DNA of 64,000 nucleotides from Salipiger pallidus (GCF_014643635.1 NZ_BMJV01000004.1:186001-250000); one strand, 5' to 3'; shown: positions 27,408-37,773, counted from the first letter of the stretch. Notes: generated by a model from the sequence alone, not told the origin. Made by a program: numbers and translations.

Positions 27408-27552
27408 TCCGGTCCGCGGCGGGGCCCGTCTCGCCGGACCGTTCCGGTCAGTACCCGTGACAGCGGAACGCGCCGCTGTTCCGCCCGGGCGCGCACTGAC
27501 CGCTCCACTCCGGTGGACATTGCTGACGCGCCGCCCAAGCGGACGACAAACG

Positions 27553-27586
27553 AGGTCACATGTCGGGGAAATCCCGGCTGTGACCT
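27553..27586 (+). other. Hairpin between the DUF1127 gene and ureE
   Basis: An 8-bp stem aggtcaca/tgtgacct encloses a second small stem cggg/cccg. It is not followed by a T run. The 231-base gap 27408-27638 also holds an imperfect cggtcc/ggaccg inverted repeat just after the DUF1127 stop. Either could be a processing signal, a terminator or part of a small RNA. Confidence 0.4.
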
Positions 27587-27638
27587 TGATCTTTCTGGGC
27601 CCCTGAAGTGATGTGTGGGAAACTACGGAGACCCCCGC

Positions 27639-28172
27639 ATGACCGCTCTTCCCCACGCCCATGAGTTCTTGCGCAAGGGCGCATGGACCGGTGCCGCCGC
27701 CGACCGCGTGGTTCTCACCTATGACGATCGTTTCCTGCGTCGCAAGGTGCTGACCTGTGCCTCCGGCGCGGAGGTCCTTGTCGATCTTGCGCATACCGAA
27801 AGCCTCGATCACGGCGATGCCTTTCGGCTGTCTGACGGCCGCCTCGTGGAAGTCGAAGCCGCCGCCGAGCCACTGCTGGCGGTTACCGGCTCCGCGCTGC
27901 CGCGCATCGCCTGGCATGTGGGCAACCGACATACCCCCTGTCAGATCGAAGCCGCCCGCCTGCTGATCCAGCGCGATCACGTGATCCGCGACATGCTCAC
28001 CCGCATCGGAGCCGAGGTCACGGAAGTGACCGAGCCCTTCACCCCCGAGGGCGGCGCCTATGGCCATGGGCGCACCCATGGTCACGATCATTCGCACTCC
28101 CATGGGCCAGATGATCACTCTCATGACCATGGGCACTCTCACGATCACGGACATCACCACCATGAACACTGA
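27639..28172 (+). CDS. ureE: Urease accessory nickel-binding protein UreE
   Basis: A 177-residue nickel metallochaperone. The N-terminal domain includes VVLTYDDRFLRRKVL. The C-terminal domain includes IAWHVGNRHTPCQIEAARLLIQRDHVIRDMLTRIGAEV, with the conserved metal-binding His in VGNRH. The tail from about residue 145 is extremely His-rich (about 18 His among the last 33 residues, HGHDHSHSHG type), giving extra nickel storage. The ATG at 27639 has a cggag site. The ureF start overlaps its end by 11 bases. Confidence 0.93.
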   Translation: MTALPHAHEFLRKGAWTGAAADRVVLTYDDRFLRRKVLTCASGAEVLVDLAHTESLDHGDAFRLSDGRLVEVEAAAEPLLAVTGSALPRIAWHVGNRHTPCQIEAARLLIQRDHVIRDMLTRIGAEVTEVTEPFTPEGGAYGHGRTHGHDHSHSHGPDDHSHDHGHSHDHGHHHHEH

Positions 28173-28797
28173 CGCGGGGCTCGTCCTGCACCAGTTGTTT
28201 TCGCCGTCGTTCCCGACCGGTGCCTTTGCCTGGTCGCACGGGCTGGAAACCGCGGTGGAAACGGGGCACGTGACTGACGCGCGCTCTCTGCGGGCGTGGC
28301 TCGAGACGGTGCTCTGGCATGGCTCCGGCTGGTCCGATGCGGTGCTCTTGTCGCTGGCAGCGCGAGGGTGGGGTGCGGAGGGGCTTTCAGAGCTCGCGCT
28401 GGCGCTCAGCCCCTCGGCCGAGCGCCGGGCCGAGACCGCACAGCAGGGCAGGGCCTTCGCCGCAACCGTCTCGGCGCTGTGGCAGATCGAGATCCCCGCT
28501 GCACCCTATCCCGTGGCCGCGGGCCTCGTCACCCGCGCGCTGGAGCTGCCGCTCGAGGAAACACTGCGGATCTTCCTGCTCGCTGTCGCCTCGAATCTGG
28601 TGAGTGCCGGCGTCCGGCTGGTGCCGCTGGGGCAAACCGATGGGCAGAAGGTGCTGTGCCTGCTGCGCCCACTATGCGGCGATCTTGCCGCGAAGGCGCT
28701 GGAGGCCACCGATGACGATATCGGCGGGTTCGCCCCGCTGGTGGACATTGCCAGTCAGCGCCACGACATGCTCTATTCCCGACTGTTCAGATCTTAA
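28162..28797 (+). CDS. ureF: Urease accessory protein UreF
   Basis: A 211-residue GTPase-regulating accessory protein that acts with UreD and UreG. Family blocks are [27 protein letters not shown] and [48 protein letters not shown]. The start MNTDAG at 28162 lies inside the His-tail codons of ureE, in another frame. An upstream extension to 28060 would be read from the His-rich repeats and is rejected. Confidence 0.92.
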   Translation: MNTDAGLVLHQLFSPSFPTGAFAWSHGLETAVETGHVTDARSLRAWLETVLWHGSGWSDAVLLSLAARGWGAEGLSELALALSPSAERRAETAQQGRAFAATVSALWQIEIPAAPYPVAAGLVTRALELPLEETLRIFLLAVASNLVSAGVRLVPLGQTDGQKVLCLLRPLCGDLAAKALEATDDDIGGFAPLVDIASQRHDMLYSRLFRS

Positions 28798-28808
28798 CGG
28801 AGGATCCC

Positions 28809-29441
28809 ATGGCATCTCCCAACGGCCCCCTGCGCGTGGGCCTCGGCGGCCCGGTCGGCGCCGGCAAGACGACCCTGACCGCCGCCCTCGCAAAGGCCCT
28901 GCGTGACCGGGTTTCCATGGCCGTGGTCACCAACGACATCTACACACGTGAGGACGCGGAAGAGCTGATGCGCCAGCAGGTGCTGCCGCTCGACCGGATC
29001 AAGGGGGTGGAAACCGGCGGCTGTCCGCACACGGCAATCCGCGAGGATGCGTCGATCAACCTCGCTGCCATTGCGGAGCTGAACGAGGTGCACCCGGATC
29101 TCGACCTCGTGCTGATCGAAAGCGGTGGTGACAACCTCTCGGCCACCTTCTCCCCCGAGCTGGCGGACGTGACGATCTATGTGATCGACGTGGCAGCGGG
29201 CGAAGAGATTCCCCGCAAGGGTGGCCCCGCTATCACCAAGTCGGACATTCTCGTCATCAACAAGGCCGATCTTGCGCCCCACGTCGGCGCTTCCCTCGAG
29301 GTCATGCAGCGCGATGCCACGCGGATGCGCGCTGGCAAGCCTTTTGTCTTTGCCGAGGTCAAGCACGGCAAGGGGGTGGATGAAATTGTCGACCTGCTTG
29401 TCCGTATTGGCGGACTGGCACTGCCTCAGGCTGCGGACTAG
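28809..29441 (+). CDS. ureG: Urease accessory GTPase UreG
   Basis: A 210-residue SIMIBI GTPase that delivers nickel to urease. It has P-loop [11 protein letters not shown], the metal-binding [34 protein letters not shown] and the guanine-specificity motif [13 protein letters not shown]. The ribosome site cggagg is 7 bases upstream. Last gene of the urease set, convergent with folA. Confidence 0.95.
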   Translation: MASPNGPLRVGLGGPVGAGKTTLTAALAKALRDRVSMAVVTNDIYTREDAEELMRQQVLPLDRIKGVETGGCPHTAIREDASINLAAIAELNEVHPDLDLVLIESGGDNLSATFSPELADVTIYVIDVAAGEEIPRKGGPAITKSDILVINKADLAPHVGASLEVMQRDATRMRAGKPFVFAEVKHGKGVDEIVDLLVRIGGLALPQAAD

Positions 29442-29453
29442 GCTGTCAGGTCC

Positions 29454-29558
29454 GGGGGGGCTCTGCCCCCGTCCGCTGTCGCGGCCTCCCCCGGGATATT
29501 TCAGGTCAAAGGAAACAGGTGCCTGCGTTTCCTTTGACCTGAAATATCCCCGCCGGAG
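29454..29558. repeat. Inverted pair of the dispersed intergenic repeat with a perfect 24-bp palindrome
   Basis: The arms 29493-29516 and 29527-29550 are perfect reverse complements of 24 bases around a 10-base loop. The left copy continues (reading leftward) into a g-run/gcagagc/c-run module at 29454-29470 and matches the copy at 49737-49793 almost base for base. The right copy ends in ccgccggaggc. It fills the space between convergent ureG and folA and could act as a two-way terminator, although T runs are short. Confidence 0.85.
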
Positions 29559-29591
29559 GCAGGCCGGACGCCGTGGTCTTTCTTTCTGCAA

Positions 29592-30074
29592 TTAAAGGGC
29601 GCTGCGGATCAGCTCTCGCAGGACACAGCGGGGCCCGTCCTCGCTGAGGGGGCGCTCCGCGATGCAGGTCCAGCCTTCCTCGGGAATGTCGGGCAGGAAC
29701 GTGTCCGCATCGGGCACGTCGAGCGCCACTTCCGAGATCAGCAGGCGATGGGCGAGGGGCAGCATCTCGGCATAGATGCTGGCCCCACCCACGGCGTAGA
29801 TGCGCTGGTGGCCGTGCTTTGCCGCGAGCGCCACCGCATCGGCAACGCTCGGCACGACAATCTCGGCGGCCTCGGGGTTCGACGATACCACGATGTTGAG
29901 CCTGTTGGGCAGGGGCTTGAAGGGCAGGCTGTCCCAGGTCTTGCGGCCCATCACGACGGCGCCGCCGAGGGTCTCGGTCTTGAAAAACTTGAGGTCCGCC
30001 GGCACATGCCACGGAATTTCTCCATCACGGCCGATGGCATTGTTGCGGGCGCGGGCGACGATCACGGAAATCAT
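29592..30074 (-). CDS. folA: Dihydrofolate reductase
   Basis: A 160-residue enzyme reducing dihydrofolate with NADPH. Motifs are NNAIGRDGEIPWHVPADLKFFK, VVMGRKTWDSL and IYAVGGASIYAEMLPLA. Its ATG lies 3 bases after the thyA stop, so it restores the folate oxidised by thymidylate synthase from the same transcript. Full length. Confidence 0.95.
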   Translation of the reverse strand: MISVIVARARNNAIGRDGEIPWHVPADLKFFKTETLGGAVVMGRKTWDSLPFKPLPNRLNIVVSSNPEAAEIVVPSVADAVALAAKHGHQRIYAVGGASIYAEMLPLAHRLLISEVALDVPDADTFLPDIPEEGWTCIAERPLSEDGPRCVLRELIRSAL

Positions 30075-30077
30075 CGA

Positions 30078-30911
30078 TCAGACCGCCACAGGCGCGCGGA
30101 TCGCGGGATCGGGATCGTAGCCGGTGATCTCGAAATCCTCATAGCGGAAATCGAAGATCGAGCTGACCTCGCGGGTGATGCTCAGCTGCGGCAGCGGCTT
30201 TGGTGTGCGTGAGAGTTGAAGCTCTACCTGGTCCATGTGGTTGGAGTAGATATGCGCGTCCCCGAGTGTGTGGATGAAATCGCCCGGCTCGTAGCCGGTA
30301 ACATGGGCGAGCATGGTCTGCAGCAGCGCGTAGGAGGCGATGTTGAACGGCACCCCCAGGAACATGTCCGCCGAACGCTGGTAGAGCTGCAGGTGCAATT
30401 TCCGCCCGATGATCCGCACCTGCCACATGGTGTGGCACGGCGGCAGAGCCATGCGCGGCACGTCGCCGGGGTTCCAGGCCGAGACGATCAGGCGGCGGCT
30501 GTCGGGCGAGGTTCGGATGGCCTCGACCAACTGCGCGATCTGATCGATGGGGCGTGACAGGTAAAGCGGCTCGCCTGCCTGCTCGGCGCCGGTTGCCTCA
30601 AGCGCCGGGAAGGCACGCCATTGCTGACCGTAGACCGGGCCGAGATTGCCGTTTTCGTCTGCCCATTCGTCCCAGATGCTGACGCCATTGGCCTTGAGAT
30701 AGCCGATGTTCGTGTCGCCCGAGATGAACCACAGCAGCTCGTGGATGATCGAGCGCAGGTGCAGTTTCTTTGTGGTGACAAGCGGGAAGCCGTCGGACAG
30801 CCGGTAGCGCGATTGCAGACCGAAATGCGACAGGGTGCCGGTGCCGGTACGGTCTGACGAGGGCTCGCCCTCCGCAAGGATCGTCTTCAGGGCTTCGTGG
30901 TACTGCTTCAT
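30078..30911 (-). CDS. thyA: Thymidylate synthase ThyA
   Basis: A 277-residue enzyme that makes dTMP from dUMP with methylene-tetrahydrofolate. The catalytic Cys is C159 in [37 protein letters not shown] and [36 protein letters not shown] are classic ThyA blocks. First of a thyA-folA pair; divergent from the glyoxalase gene. Confidence 0.96.
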   Translation of the reverse strand: MKQYHEALKTILAEGEPSSDRTGTGTLSHFGLQSRYRLSDGFPLVTTKKLHLRSIIHELLWFISGDTNIGYLKANGVSIWDEWADENGNLGPVYGQQWRAFPALEATGAEQAGEPLYLSRPIDQIAQLVEAIRTSPDSRRLIVSAWNPGDVPRMALPPCHTMWQVRIIGRKLHLQLYQRSADMFLGVPFNIASYALLQTMLAHVTGYEPGDFIHTLGDAHIYSNHMDQVELQLSRTPKPLPQLSITREVSSIFDFRYEDFEITGYDPDPAIRAPVAV

Positions 30912-31129
30912 GGCCTGTCTTTCGTGGGGGGCAGGGGCTGCCCCGGACTGCGGATGGGCGCGAATCCCTGCACGCGCCGGTCAGGTCGAGGCTTACCACA
31001 TCTTGTGGCGAAGAATACCGCGTGGCCTACACCCACGGCCGCCCTGTTGCACGCTTTCAAACTGTGCCCTCGACATATGCGCCGTGGTCCCTACTGTTCA
31101 TGGGCAAAGACGACAGAAAGGAAGCCTTC

Positions 31130-31564
31130 ATGGGGATCAAGTACCTTCACACGATGGTCCGCGTCAAAGATCTCGACGCGTCGCTCGACTTCTACAAGCT
31201 GCTCGGACTGACCGAACGGCGCCGCATCGAGAACGACAAGGGGCGGTTCACGCTGGTGTTCCTATGCCCGCCGGAGCAGGCGGACGGCACCGCGGACGTG
31301 GAGCTGACCTACAACTGGGATGGCGATGACGGGCTGCCGTCGGATTCGCGGCACTTCGGGCACCTCGCCTATTCGGTGCCGGATATCTACGCCCTGTGCC
31401 AGGAGCTGATGGACGCAGGCGTGACCATCAACCGCCCACCGCGCGATGGGCACATGGCCTTTGTGCGGTCGCCTGACAACGTGTCGGTGGAGATCCTGCA
31501 GCAGGGCGACGCTCTTGCCCCGCAGGAGCCCTGGGCCAGCATGGAGAATACCGGGCATTGGTGA
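31130..31564 (+). CDS. gloA: Lactoylglutathione lyase (glyoxalase I)
   Basis: A 144-residue metalloenzyme that converts the methylglyoxal-glutathione adduct to lactoylglutathione. Expected metal ligands are H7 in KYLHTMVRVKD, the Glu in DVELTYNWD, the His in FGHLAYSV and the Glu in NVSVEILQQ. The ATG at 31130 follows aggaag by 5 bases; the longer frame to 31022 lacks family character. Its stop overlaps the GTG start of the next gene (GTGA). Confidence 0.93.
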   Translation: MGIKYLHTMVRVKDLDASLDFYKLLGLTERRRIENDKGRFTLVFLCPPEQADGTADVELTYNWDGDDGLPSDSRHFGHLAYSVPDIYALCQELMDAGVTINRPPRDGHMAFVRSPDNVSVEILQQGDALAPQEPWASMENTGHW

Positions 31565-32256
31565 ATACAGCCCTTCGGATCCTCGTGGTTGGCGCATTGG
31601 GCCTCTGGTCCGGTGTCGGCGCCGCTTGGGCCGAAGGGTGCCGCTTGGCGCTGCTTCTGGCGCTGGATGTATCCTCGTCGGTGGATGACGAGGAATATCT
31701 TCTGCAGAAGAACGGCCTTGCGGCGGCGCTGACGGACCCGGACGTAAGCAGGGCGATCCTGCAGGGAGAGGGCAGTGTCGCGCTGGCGGCTTACGAATGG
31801 AGCGGGCGGCGGCAGTCGGTCGTTGTGCTCGACTGGGCGCTGCTGACTGACGAGGCGGCGCTGGACGTTGCGGTAGGGCAGATCCTCGCAGCACCGCGCA
31901 GCAACAACCGCTTTCCCACCGCCATGGGCTATGCGCTTGGCTTCGGGTCCGGAATGCTCCGGCGGGCGCCGGATTGCACACGGCAGGTGATAGATGTGTC
32001 CGGGGACGGCATCACCAATGACGGCTTCCGGCCACGGCAGGCCTACAGAAATTTTCCTTTTCAGGATGTGACGGTGAACGGGCTTGCGGTGACGGGATCG
32101 GACCCGCGTGTGCTTGAGTATTTCATTGGAGAGGTCGCACATGGCCCCGGAGCCTTTGTCGAGATGGCCGAGGGCTACGAAGATTTCCGGCGCGCCATGA
32201 CAATGAAATTGTTTCGCGAACTCAATGACATGATCATTGGAGGACTGCGTCGCTGA
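31561..32256 (+). CDS. DUF1194 protein, exported von Willebrand A-like
   Basis: A 231-residue protein with signal peptide ALRILVVGALGLWSGVGAAWA and a von Willebrand A-like fold. The metal site motif is D-V-S-S-S at about 36-40 (LLLALDVSSSVDDEEY). Other blocks are GGRR-type charged turns and QVIDVSGDGITNDG. GTG at 31561 overlaps the gloA stop as GTGA, so translation is coupled; a TTG one codon earlier is the alternative. DUF1194 proteins are common in alphaproteobacteria; the function is unknown. The coupling to glyoxalase may be chance operon building. Confidence 0.85.
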   Translation: MNTALRILVVGALGLWSGVGAAWAEGCRLALLLALDVSSSVDDEEYLLQKNGLAAALTDPDVSRAILQGEGSVALAAYEWSGRRQSVVVLDWALLTDEAALDVAVGQILAAPRSNNRFPTAMGYALGFGSGMLRRAPDCTRQVIDVSGDGITNDGFRPRQAYRNFPFQDVTVNGLAVTGSDPRVLEYFIGEVAHGPGAFVEMAEGYEDFRRAMTMKLFRELNDMIIGGLRR

Positions 32257-32311
32257 GCCCTGTGACATTCTGTCCGGTTGCAGAAAATTCGATTGCGCAC
32301 GAGATGCGGCA

Positions 32312-32339
32312 TTGTGACGCGGTCGAATCGTGCTAGCTT
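32312..32339 (+). promoter_or_regulatory. Candidate sigma-70-like promoter for the 55-residue protein
   Basis: ttgtga and tagctt are separated by 16 bases and end 21 bases before the ATG at 32361. The -10 is imperfect, so the call is tentative. Confidence 0.4.
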
Positions 32340-32360
32340 CTTCTTCAGGGAGGAACTTTC

Positions 32361-32528
32361 ATGATTCATTTCGCGATCGGCCTGACCATCGGCCTTATCA
32401 TCATGGCACCGGTTATTGCGCTTGCGCTTGCTGCGGGGCGGCTGACGAAGACCATCGGGTCCGAGACACCGTCCGTTCCTGTGCGTCTGCCGCAGGTCGG
32501 GCTGAAGCTGGTGCACACCAGAGCCTGA
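32361..32528 (+). CDS. 55-residue single-helix membrane protein, unknown function
   Basis: ATG at 32361 follows a strong gggagga site by 6 bases. The product opens MIHFAIGLTIGLIIMAPVIALALAAG, a signal-anchor or membrane helix, and ends with a soluble tail of about 30 residues including PSVPVRLPQVGLKLVHTRA. The helix, ribosome site and upstream promoter-like hexamers make it credible despite its size. No family recognised. Confidence 0.6.
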   Translation: MIHFAIGLTIGLIIMAPVIALALAAGRLTKTIGSETPSVPVRLPQVGLKLVHTRA

Positions 32529-33272
32529 CGGATCTGATGACATTCTGATACCTAGGGCTGCCGAGGAGGCGTTGCATGTTGCCGGTCTGACCGGAAGGCA
32601 TGGGCGGGCAGCCAAGGGTTGGCACCGCGGAGCAGGGCGACTGCTTCGCGGTGCTGACGTTTCAGGTCCCGCTTCCTCGTATTCGGGAGGGGCGTGTTGG
32701 CGGCGCAGCGCTTTGTGGTGAAGCGCCGACAATGAAGGCGCAGCATGAGCGAATGATTTTCAACTAAAGTTTGGTGCTGGGTGATTGGCTGAAAGTCTGT
32801 CGGCTGAAGTGGGGGTGTTGACAGATCCCTCTCGAGCGGAGGCAGACTTTCTGCGAGGCTGCGAGGCTGCGAGGCTGCGAGGCTGCGAGGCTGCGAGGCT
32901 GCGAGGCTGCGAGGCTGCGAGGCTGCGAGGCTGCGAGGCTGCGAGGCTGCGAGGCTGCAGCCGGTGCAAGCCGTTCCAATAGCATTGGCACCCATTTTAA
33001 TAAGCCGCTTTGACATCGTCGTGAGCCACTTGGGTCCGGTGATCATCAAGGATGATCGACATGGCGGCAGGCGGACCCAGCGTGCTTCGCCAACCGGTGA
33101 GGGCAGGGGCAGATCAGTCGGGAGCCATCCGACCCGCTGGCCCGGTCAGGATCTCTCCGGCGTGGCACCTCGGAACGAGGTAGGGCGCCCGCGCCACATG
33201 GTCTAAACCGCCCATTCGCGATTCACACCATTCGTTCGCAACAGGGAGAGGGCCAGTTCGCTTGCCTCCGAG
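32529..33272. other. Gene-free stretch dominated by an octanucleotide array
   Basis: About 740 bases without a supportable gene between the 55-residue protein and the MarR gene. Open frames run through the array on both strands only because an 8-base unit gives a 24-base, three-unit codon cycle without stops. The flanks (32530-32850 and 32961-33260) show no protein family signal that I can recognise. Confidence 0.6.
32851..32960. repeat. Octanucleotide tandem array, unit ctgcgagg, 13.5 copies
   Basis: Thirteen perfect ctgcgagg units run from 32851 to 32954, followed by a partial copy ending in ctgcag. There are no point differences between units, implying recent slippage. One unit change shifts any frame across it by two bases. 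Confidence 0.97.
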
Positions 33273-33770
33273 TTAATAGATGTAGCGGATTTGGTCGGTC
33301 CAGAACCTTTCCAGCCGCCGCAGCGAGGTGTTCACGGAATCGAGCCCGTCCAGGTCGATGACGTTGCGCCCCTCCATGCCTGCGGAGTGCTTCTCGAACA
33401 GGGTCTGCACCGTGTCGCGGATGTCGCGCCCCTGAGCAGTGAGGCGGACACGTACGGAACGGCGGTCGATCTCGCAGCGCTGGTGGTGCATGTAGCCCAT
33501 CTCGACCAGCTTCTTCAGATTGTAGCTGACGTTGCTGCCCTGGTAGTAGCCGCGCGATTTCAGCTCGCCTGCCGTCACCTCGTTGTCACCGATGTTGTAA
33601 AGCAGCAGCGCCTGCACCGCATTGATCTCGATGACGCCGGTGCGTTCGAATTCGTCCTTGATCACGTCGAGCAGAAGACGGTGCAGCCGTTCGACGAGCG
33701 CCAGCGTCTCCAGGTACCCGGTCATGTAGCCGGACATCGGCTGTTTTCCCATGGAGGCATGAATGCTCAT
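33273..33770 (-). CDS. MarR-family winged-helix transcription regulator
   Basis: A 165-residue regulator. The winged-helix core runs from VIEINAVQALLLYNIGDNEVTAGELKSRGYYQGSNVSYNLKKLVEMGYMHHQRCEIDRRSVRVRLTAQG, with the recognition helix at GSNVSYNLKKL and the D-R-R-S wing. N-terminal helices (YLETLALVERLHRLLLDVI) would form the dimer interface. Alternative starts at 33752 and 33737 are possible. Its target is unknown; it lies next to the octamer array and is not divergent from an obvious target. Confidence 0.85.
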   Translation of the reverse strand: MSIHASMGKQPMSGYMTGYLETLALVERLHRLLLDVIKDEFERTGVIEINAVQALLLYNIGDNEVTAGELKSRGYYQGSNVSYNLKKLVEMGYMHHQRCEIDRRSVRVRLTAQGRDIRDTVQTLFEKHSAGMEGRNVIDLDGLDSVNTSLRRLERFWTDQIRYIY

Positions 33771-33901
33771 TACCGTCTCCGCCTGTTTTCTTTGGACGGA
33801 AGGTTTGAGGCAAAAAAGCCAACAATACGTTAAGCCACGTCAAATGCTTAGAAGTGTCAGGATTTATGTCCGCAGCATCCAGACCGGTGACGCATCCGAA
33901 G

Positions 33902-34179
33902 CTAGACGGTGCGGTTCGGGCTGCAGGCGACGTCGACGATGTCCTGCACCAGCGGTGCAAATGGCCCTGGTGCGGGCTTCTGACCCGACACCCACTGGTA
34001 GAGATCCTGATCGTTCTCGTCCAGAAGCGCCTCGTAACGGTCCAGTTCGGCCGCGCTCATGCCCGAGAGCCGAGCCCCTGCGTAGCGCGACAGGATGATG
34101 TCCATCTCCTTGATGCCCCGGCGCATTGAGCGCATGGACAGCCGCTTAATCCGGTGTTCGGGAGACTCGGTGGCCTGCG

Positions 34180-34183
<4 letters not shown>
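33902..34183 (-). CDS. sdhE: Succinate dehydrogenase flavinylation factor SdhE
   Basis: A 93-residue FAD assembly factor. The key R-G-x-x-E motif is visible as RRGIKEMDIIL, followed by YEALLDENDQDLYQWVSGQ, the family's second block. It helps attach FAD covalently to SdhA. Its ATG overlaps the upstream HTH gene stop by 4 bases. Confidence 0.92.
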
Positions 34184-35898
<1,715 letters not shown>

Positions 35899-35919
35899 GC
35901 ATCCAGCTCAGGAGGCATC

Positions 35920-36321
35920 ATGCCCGGCGATCTGCCCGATTATTATTTCCGTGTCCGTGACAATGGCGCCACCGTGTTCCGGGTGGACATGGAAAACCGC
36001 CAGCGGCGGATCGAGATGGATCAGATCGCCGTGGTCAACCTCAACCGTGAGGACATCAAGCCGCATGGCGACCGGGCGCTGTCCCACGAGGATACAGCCG
36101 CCATTCAGAACTGGATCGCCGAGCGCAAGGCCACGCTGGCGCGGCGAGATATCGATGACATCCACCGCGCCATCGACCACCTCAACCTGACCACCCATTG
36201 GGCGCAGACCAAAGCGGACGATGACCAGCTCGAGATCGTGACGGATGCGCTTCTTCTGGCTATGCATGATTTGCGGTCGGTACTGGTACGCAAGAAGGCC
36301 GACCGGCTGACAAGAACTTAG
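35920..36321 (+). CDS. Conserved hypothetical protein
   Basis: A 133-residue soluble, charged protein following the aminotransferase by 21 bases with an aggagg site. It shows an N-terminal beta part (DYYFRVRDNGATVFRVDMENRQRRIEMDQIAVVNL) and a helical C-terminal half (RRDIDDIHRAIDHLNLTTHWAQT). No motif known to me; it has the look of a lineage-specific Rhodobacterales protein. Confidence 0.7.
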   Translation: MPGDLPDYYFRVRDNGATVFRVDMENRQRRIEMDQIAVVNLNREDIKPHGDRALSHEDTAAIQNWIAERKATLARRDIDDIHRAIDHLNLTTHWAQTKADDDQLEIVTDALLLAMHDLRSVLVRKKADRLTRT

Positions 36322-36399
36322 GCCTTCTTTGGACAGTTCTGCATGAAGCCCCTAATTGTCAGTTCTGAGGAAACAAACCCCTGCGATAAAGACAAAAAT

Positions 36400-36427
36400 T
36401 TGACTTGTTTCGCGATGTCACTAACCT
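36400..36427 (+). promoter_or_regulatory. Candidate promoter for the small exported protein
   Basis: ttgact and taacct are separated by 16 bases, ending 55 bases before the ATG at 36483. The -35 is good (5 of 6) and the -10 is weak. Confidence 0.35.
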
Positions 36428-36482
36428 CTGCGCAACAACTCTGACGATTTTTTGGCTTCGTATCTTCGCCATGGGGGATTTC

Positions 36483-36818
36483 ATGCGCGCCACTGCTTTC
36501 CTTGCCGCCGCCGCGGCCTTTACCCTTACCGCCTCGCAGGCCTTTGCCTGGAATGACATGTACCGGGGCGATGCCACCTCCGATGTCACCCGGCAGCCGT
36601 TGGTGCAGGCTTACCCGGCGGCGAACTACTGCCCGGGCGGGCTTGAGCCGGTGATCAACGGGGGAGTGATCTACTGCGGCACGCCGACTGCCGGCACTTA
36701 CTACAACCCTGCCGACCACCTGCCGCGCAAAGCCCGCGGCGCGACCCGTGCGGCGCACCGCAGCTACATGCCGCAGCCCTATGCGCCGGTCGGTGAAAAA
36801 GGCGTCGTTTACCAGTGA
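36483..36818 (+). CDS. Small exported protein, unknown function
   Basis: A 111-residue secreted protein. Signal peptide MRATAFLAAAAAFTLTASQAFA is followed by a Tyr/Pro/Gly-rich mature part with two Cys (NYCPGGLEPVINGGVIYC) and a basic C-terminus. The start at 36483 has a strong gggggatt site; starts at 36471 or 36405 would hide the signal peptide. Probably a periplasmic or envelope protein; no family recognised. Confidence 0.75.
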   Translation: MRATAFLAAAAAFTLTASQAFAWNDMYRGDATSDVTRQPLVQAYPAANYCPGGLEPVINGGVIYCGTPTAGTYYNPADHLPRKARGATRAAHRSYMPQPYAPVGEKGVVYQ

Positions 36819-36935
36819 GGCCTGTCGCCCGGTGCCGCCGGGCGTTGTGAGGCCGGCCGCGTGGACACGCGGACTTGGCAAATCCGGACAGGCCGCGTAT
36901 ATGCGCGGCCTGAACCATTTGCAGGGACCTATGTG

Positions 36936-37727
36936 ATGCAGGGCAGTGCCAATCTCAACATCATGATCAAGGCAGCGCGGAAGGCCGGGCGGTCCCTCGT
37001 CAAGGATTTCCGTGAAGTCGAGAACCTCCAGGTGTCCATGAAGGGCGCCGGGGATTTCGTCAGCCGCGCCGACATCGCCTCCGAGGCGATCCTCAAGGAA
37101 GAGCTTCTGGGCGCCCGCCCGACCTATGGCTGGCTGGCCGAGGAAGGCGGAGAAATCGCCGGGGCCGATCCCACCCGCCGCTGGATCGTCGATCCGCTGG
37201 ACGGCACCACCAACTTCCTGCACGGTCTGCCGCACTGGGCGATTTCCATCGCGCTCGAGCATAAGGGCCAGATCGTCGCAGGTGTGGTTTACGACCCGGC
37301 CAAGGATGAAATGTTTTATGCCGAAAAGGGGCAAGGCGCGTGGCTGAACGACTCGCGCCGCCTGCGAGTGTCGGGCCGTTCGCGCCTGATCGAGGCGCTG
37401 TTCGCCACGGGCATCCCCTTTGCCGCCAAGAAGACCCTTCCCGCCATGCTGGGTGATCTGGCCCGCCTGATGCCCGAGTGCGCCGGTGTGCGCCGCTTCG
37501 GCTCGGCCGCGCTGGACCTCGCCTATGTGGCGGCGGGCCGGTACGACGGCTACTGGGAGCGTGAACAGTACCTGTGGGATTACGCCGCCGGCATCCTCAT
37601 TGCGCAGGAAGCGGGCGCGCTGGTGCAGGGCGTGCGCGAGGACCAGGATCCGCTCGAGAGCGGGTCGGTGCTGTGCGCCAACAATGCGATTTTCGACGGT
37701 TTCGCGAAGATCATCCGCAACGGCTGA
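36936..37727 (+). CDS. suhB: Inositol-1-monophosphatase family protein SuhB
   Basis: A 263-residue Mg2+-dependent phosphatase of the IMPase fold. Metal and phosphate motifs are VSRADIASEAILKEEL, WLAEEGGE, WIVDPLDGTTNFLHGLP and the C-terminal WEREQYLWDYAAGILIAQEAGA. The start at 36936 gives the normal family length. In bacteria SuhB also has a role in ribosomal RNA transcription; which role matters here is not visible. Confidence 0.92.
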   Translation: MQGSANLNIMIKAARKAGRSLVKDFREVENLQVSMKGAGDFVSRADIASEAILKEELLGARPTYGWLAEEGGEIAGADPTRRWIVDPLDGTTNFLHGLPHWAISIALEHKGQIVAGVVYDPAKDEMFYAEKGQGAWLNDSRRLRVSGRSRLIEALFATGIPFAAKKTLPAMLGDLARLMPECAGVRRFGSAALDLAYVAAGRYDGYWEREQYLWDYAAGILIAQEAGALVQGVREDQDPLESGSVLCANNAIFDGFAKIIRNG

Positions 37728-37773
37728 TTTCGCGGCGTGCGCCGCAGGGTGTTTGACGGGAGATCTGCACCCG

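Noticed and set aside
27408-27638. A definite small RNA downstream of the DUF1127 gene
   Set aside because: Hairpins are visible but no promoter or terminator with a T run could be assigned, so it is raised only as a question.
32851-32960. CRISPR-like array
   Set aside because: Units are 8 bases with no spacers between them, and no cas genes lie nearby.
32552-33049. Long minus-strand frame with repeated LAASQPRS peptide
   Set aside because: It is produced by the 8-base array, which is stop-free in this frame (24 bases per cycle); all frames through it look similar, and no start signal or family is present.
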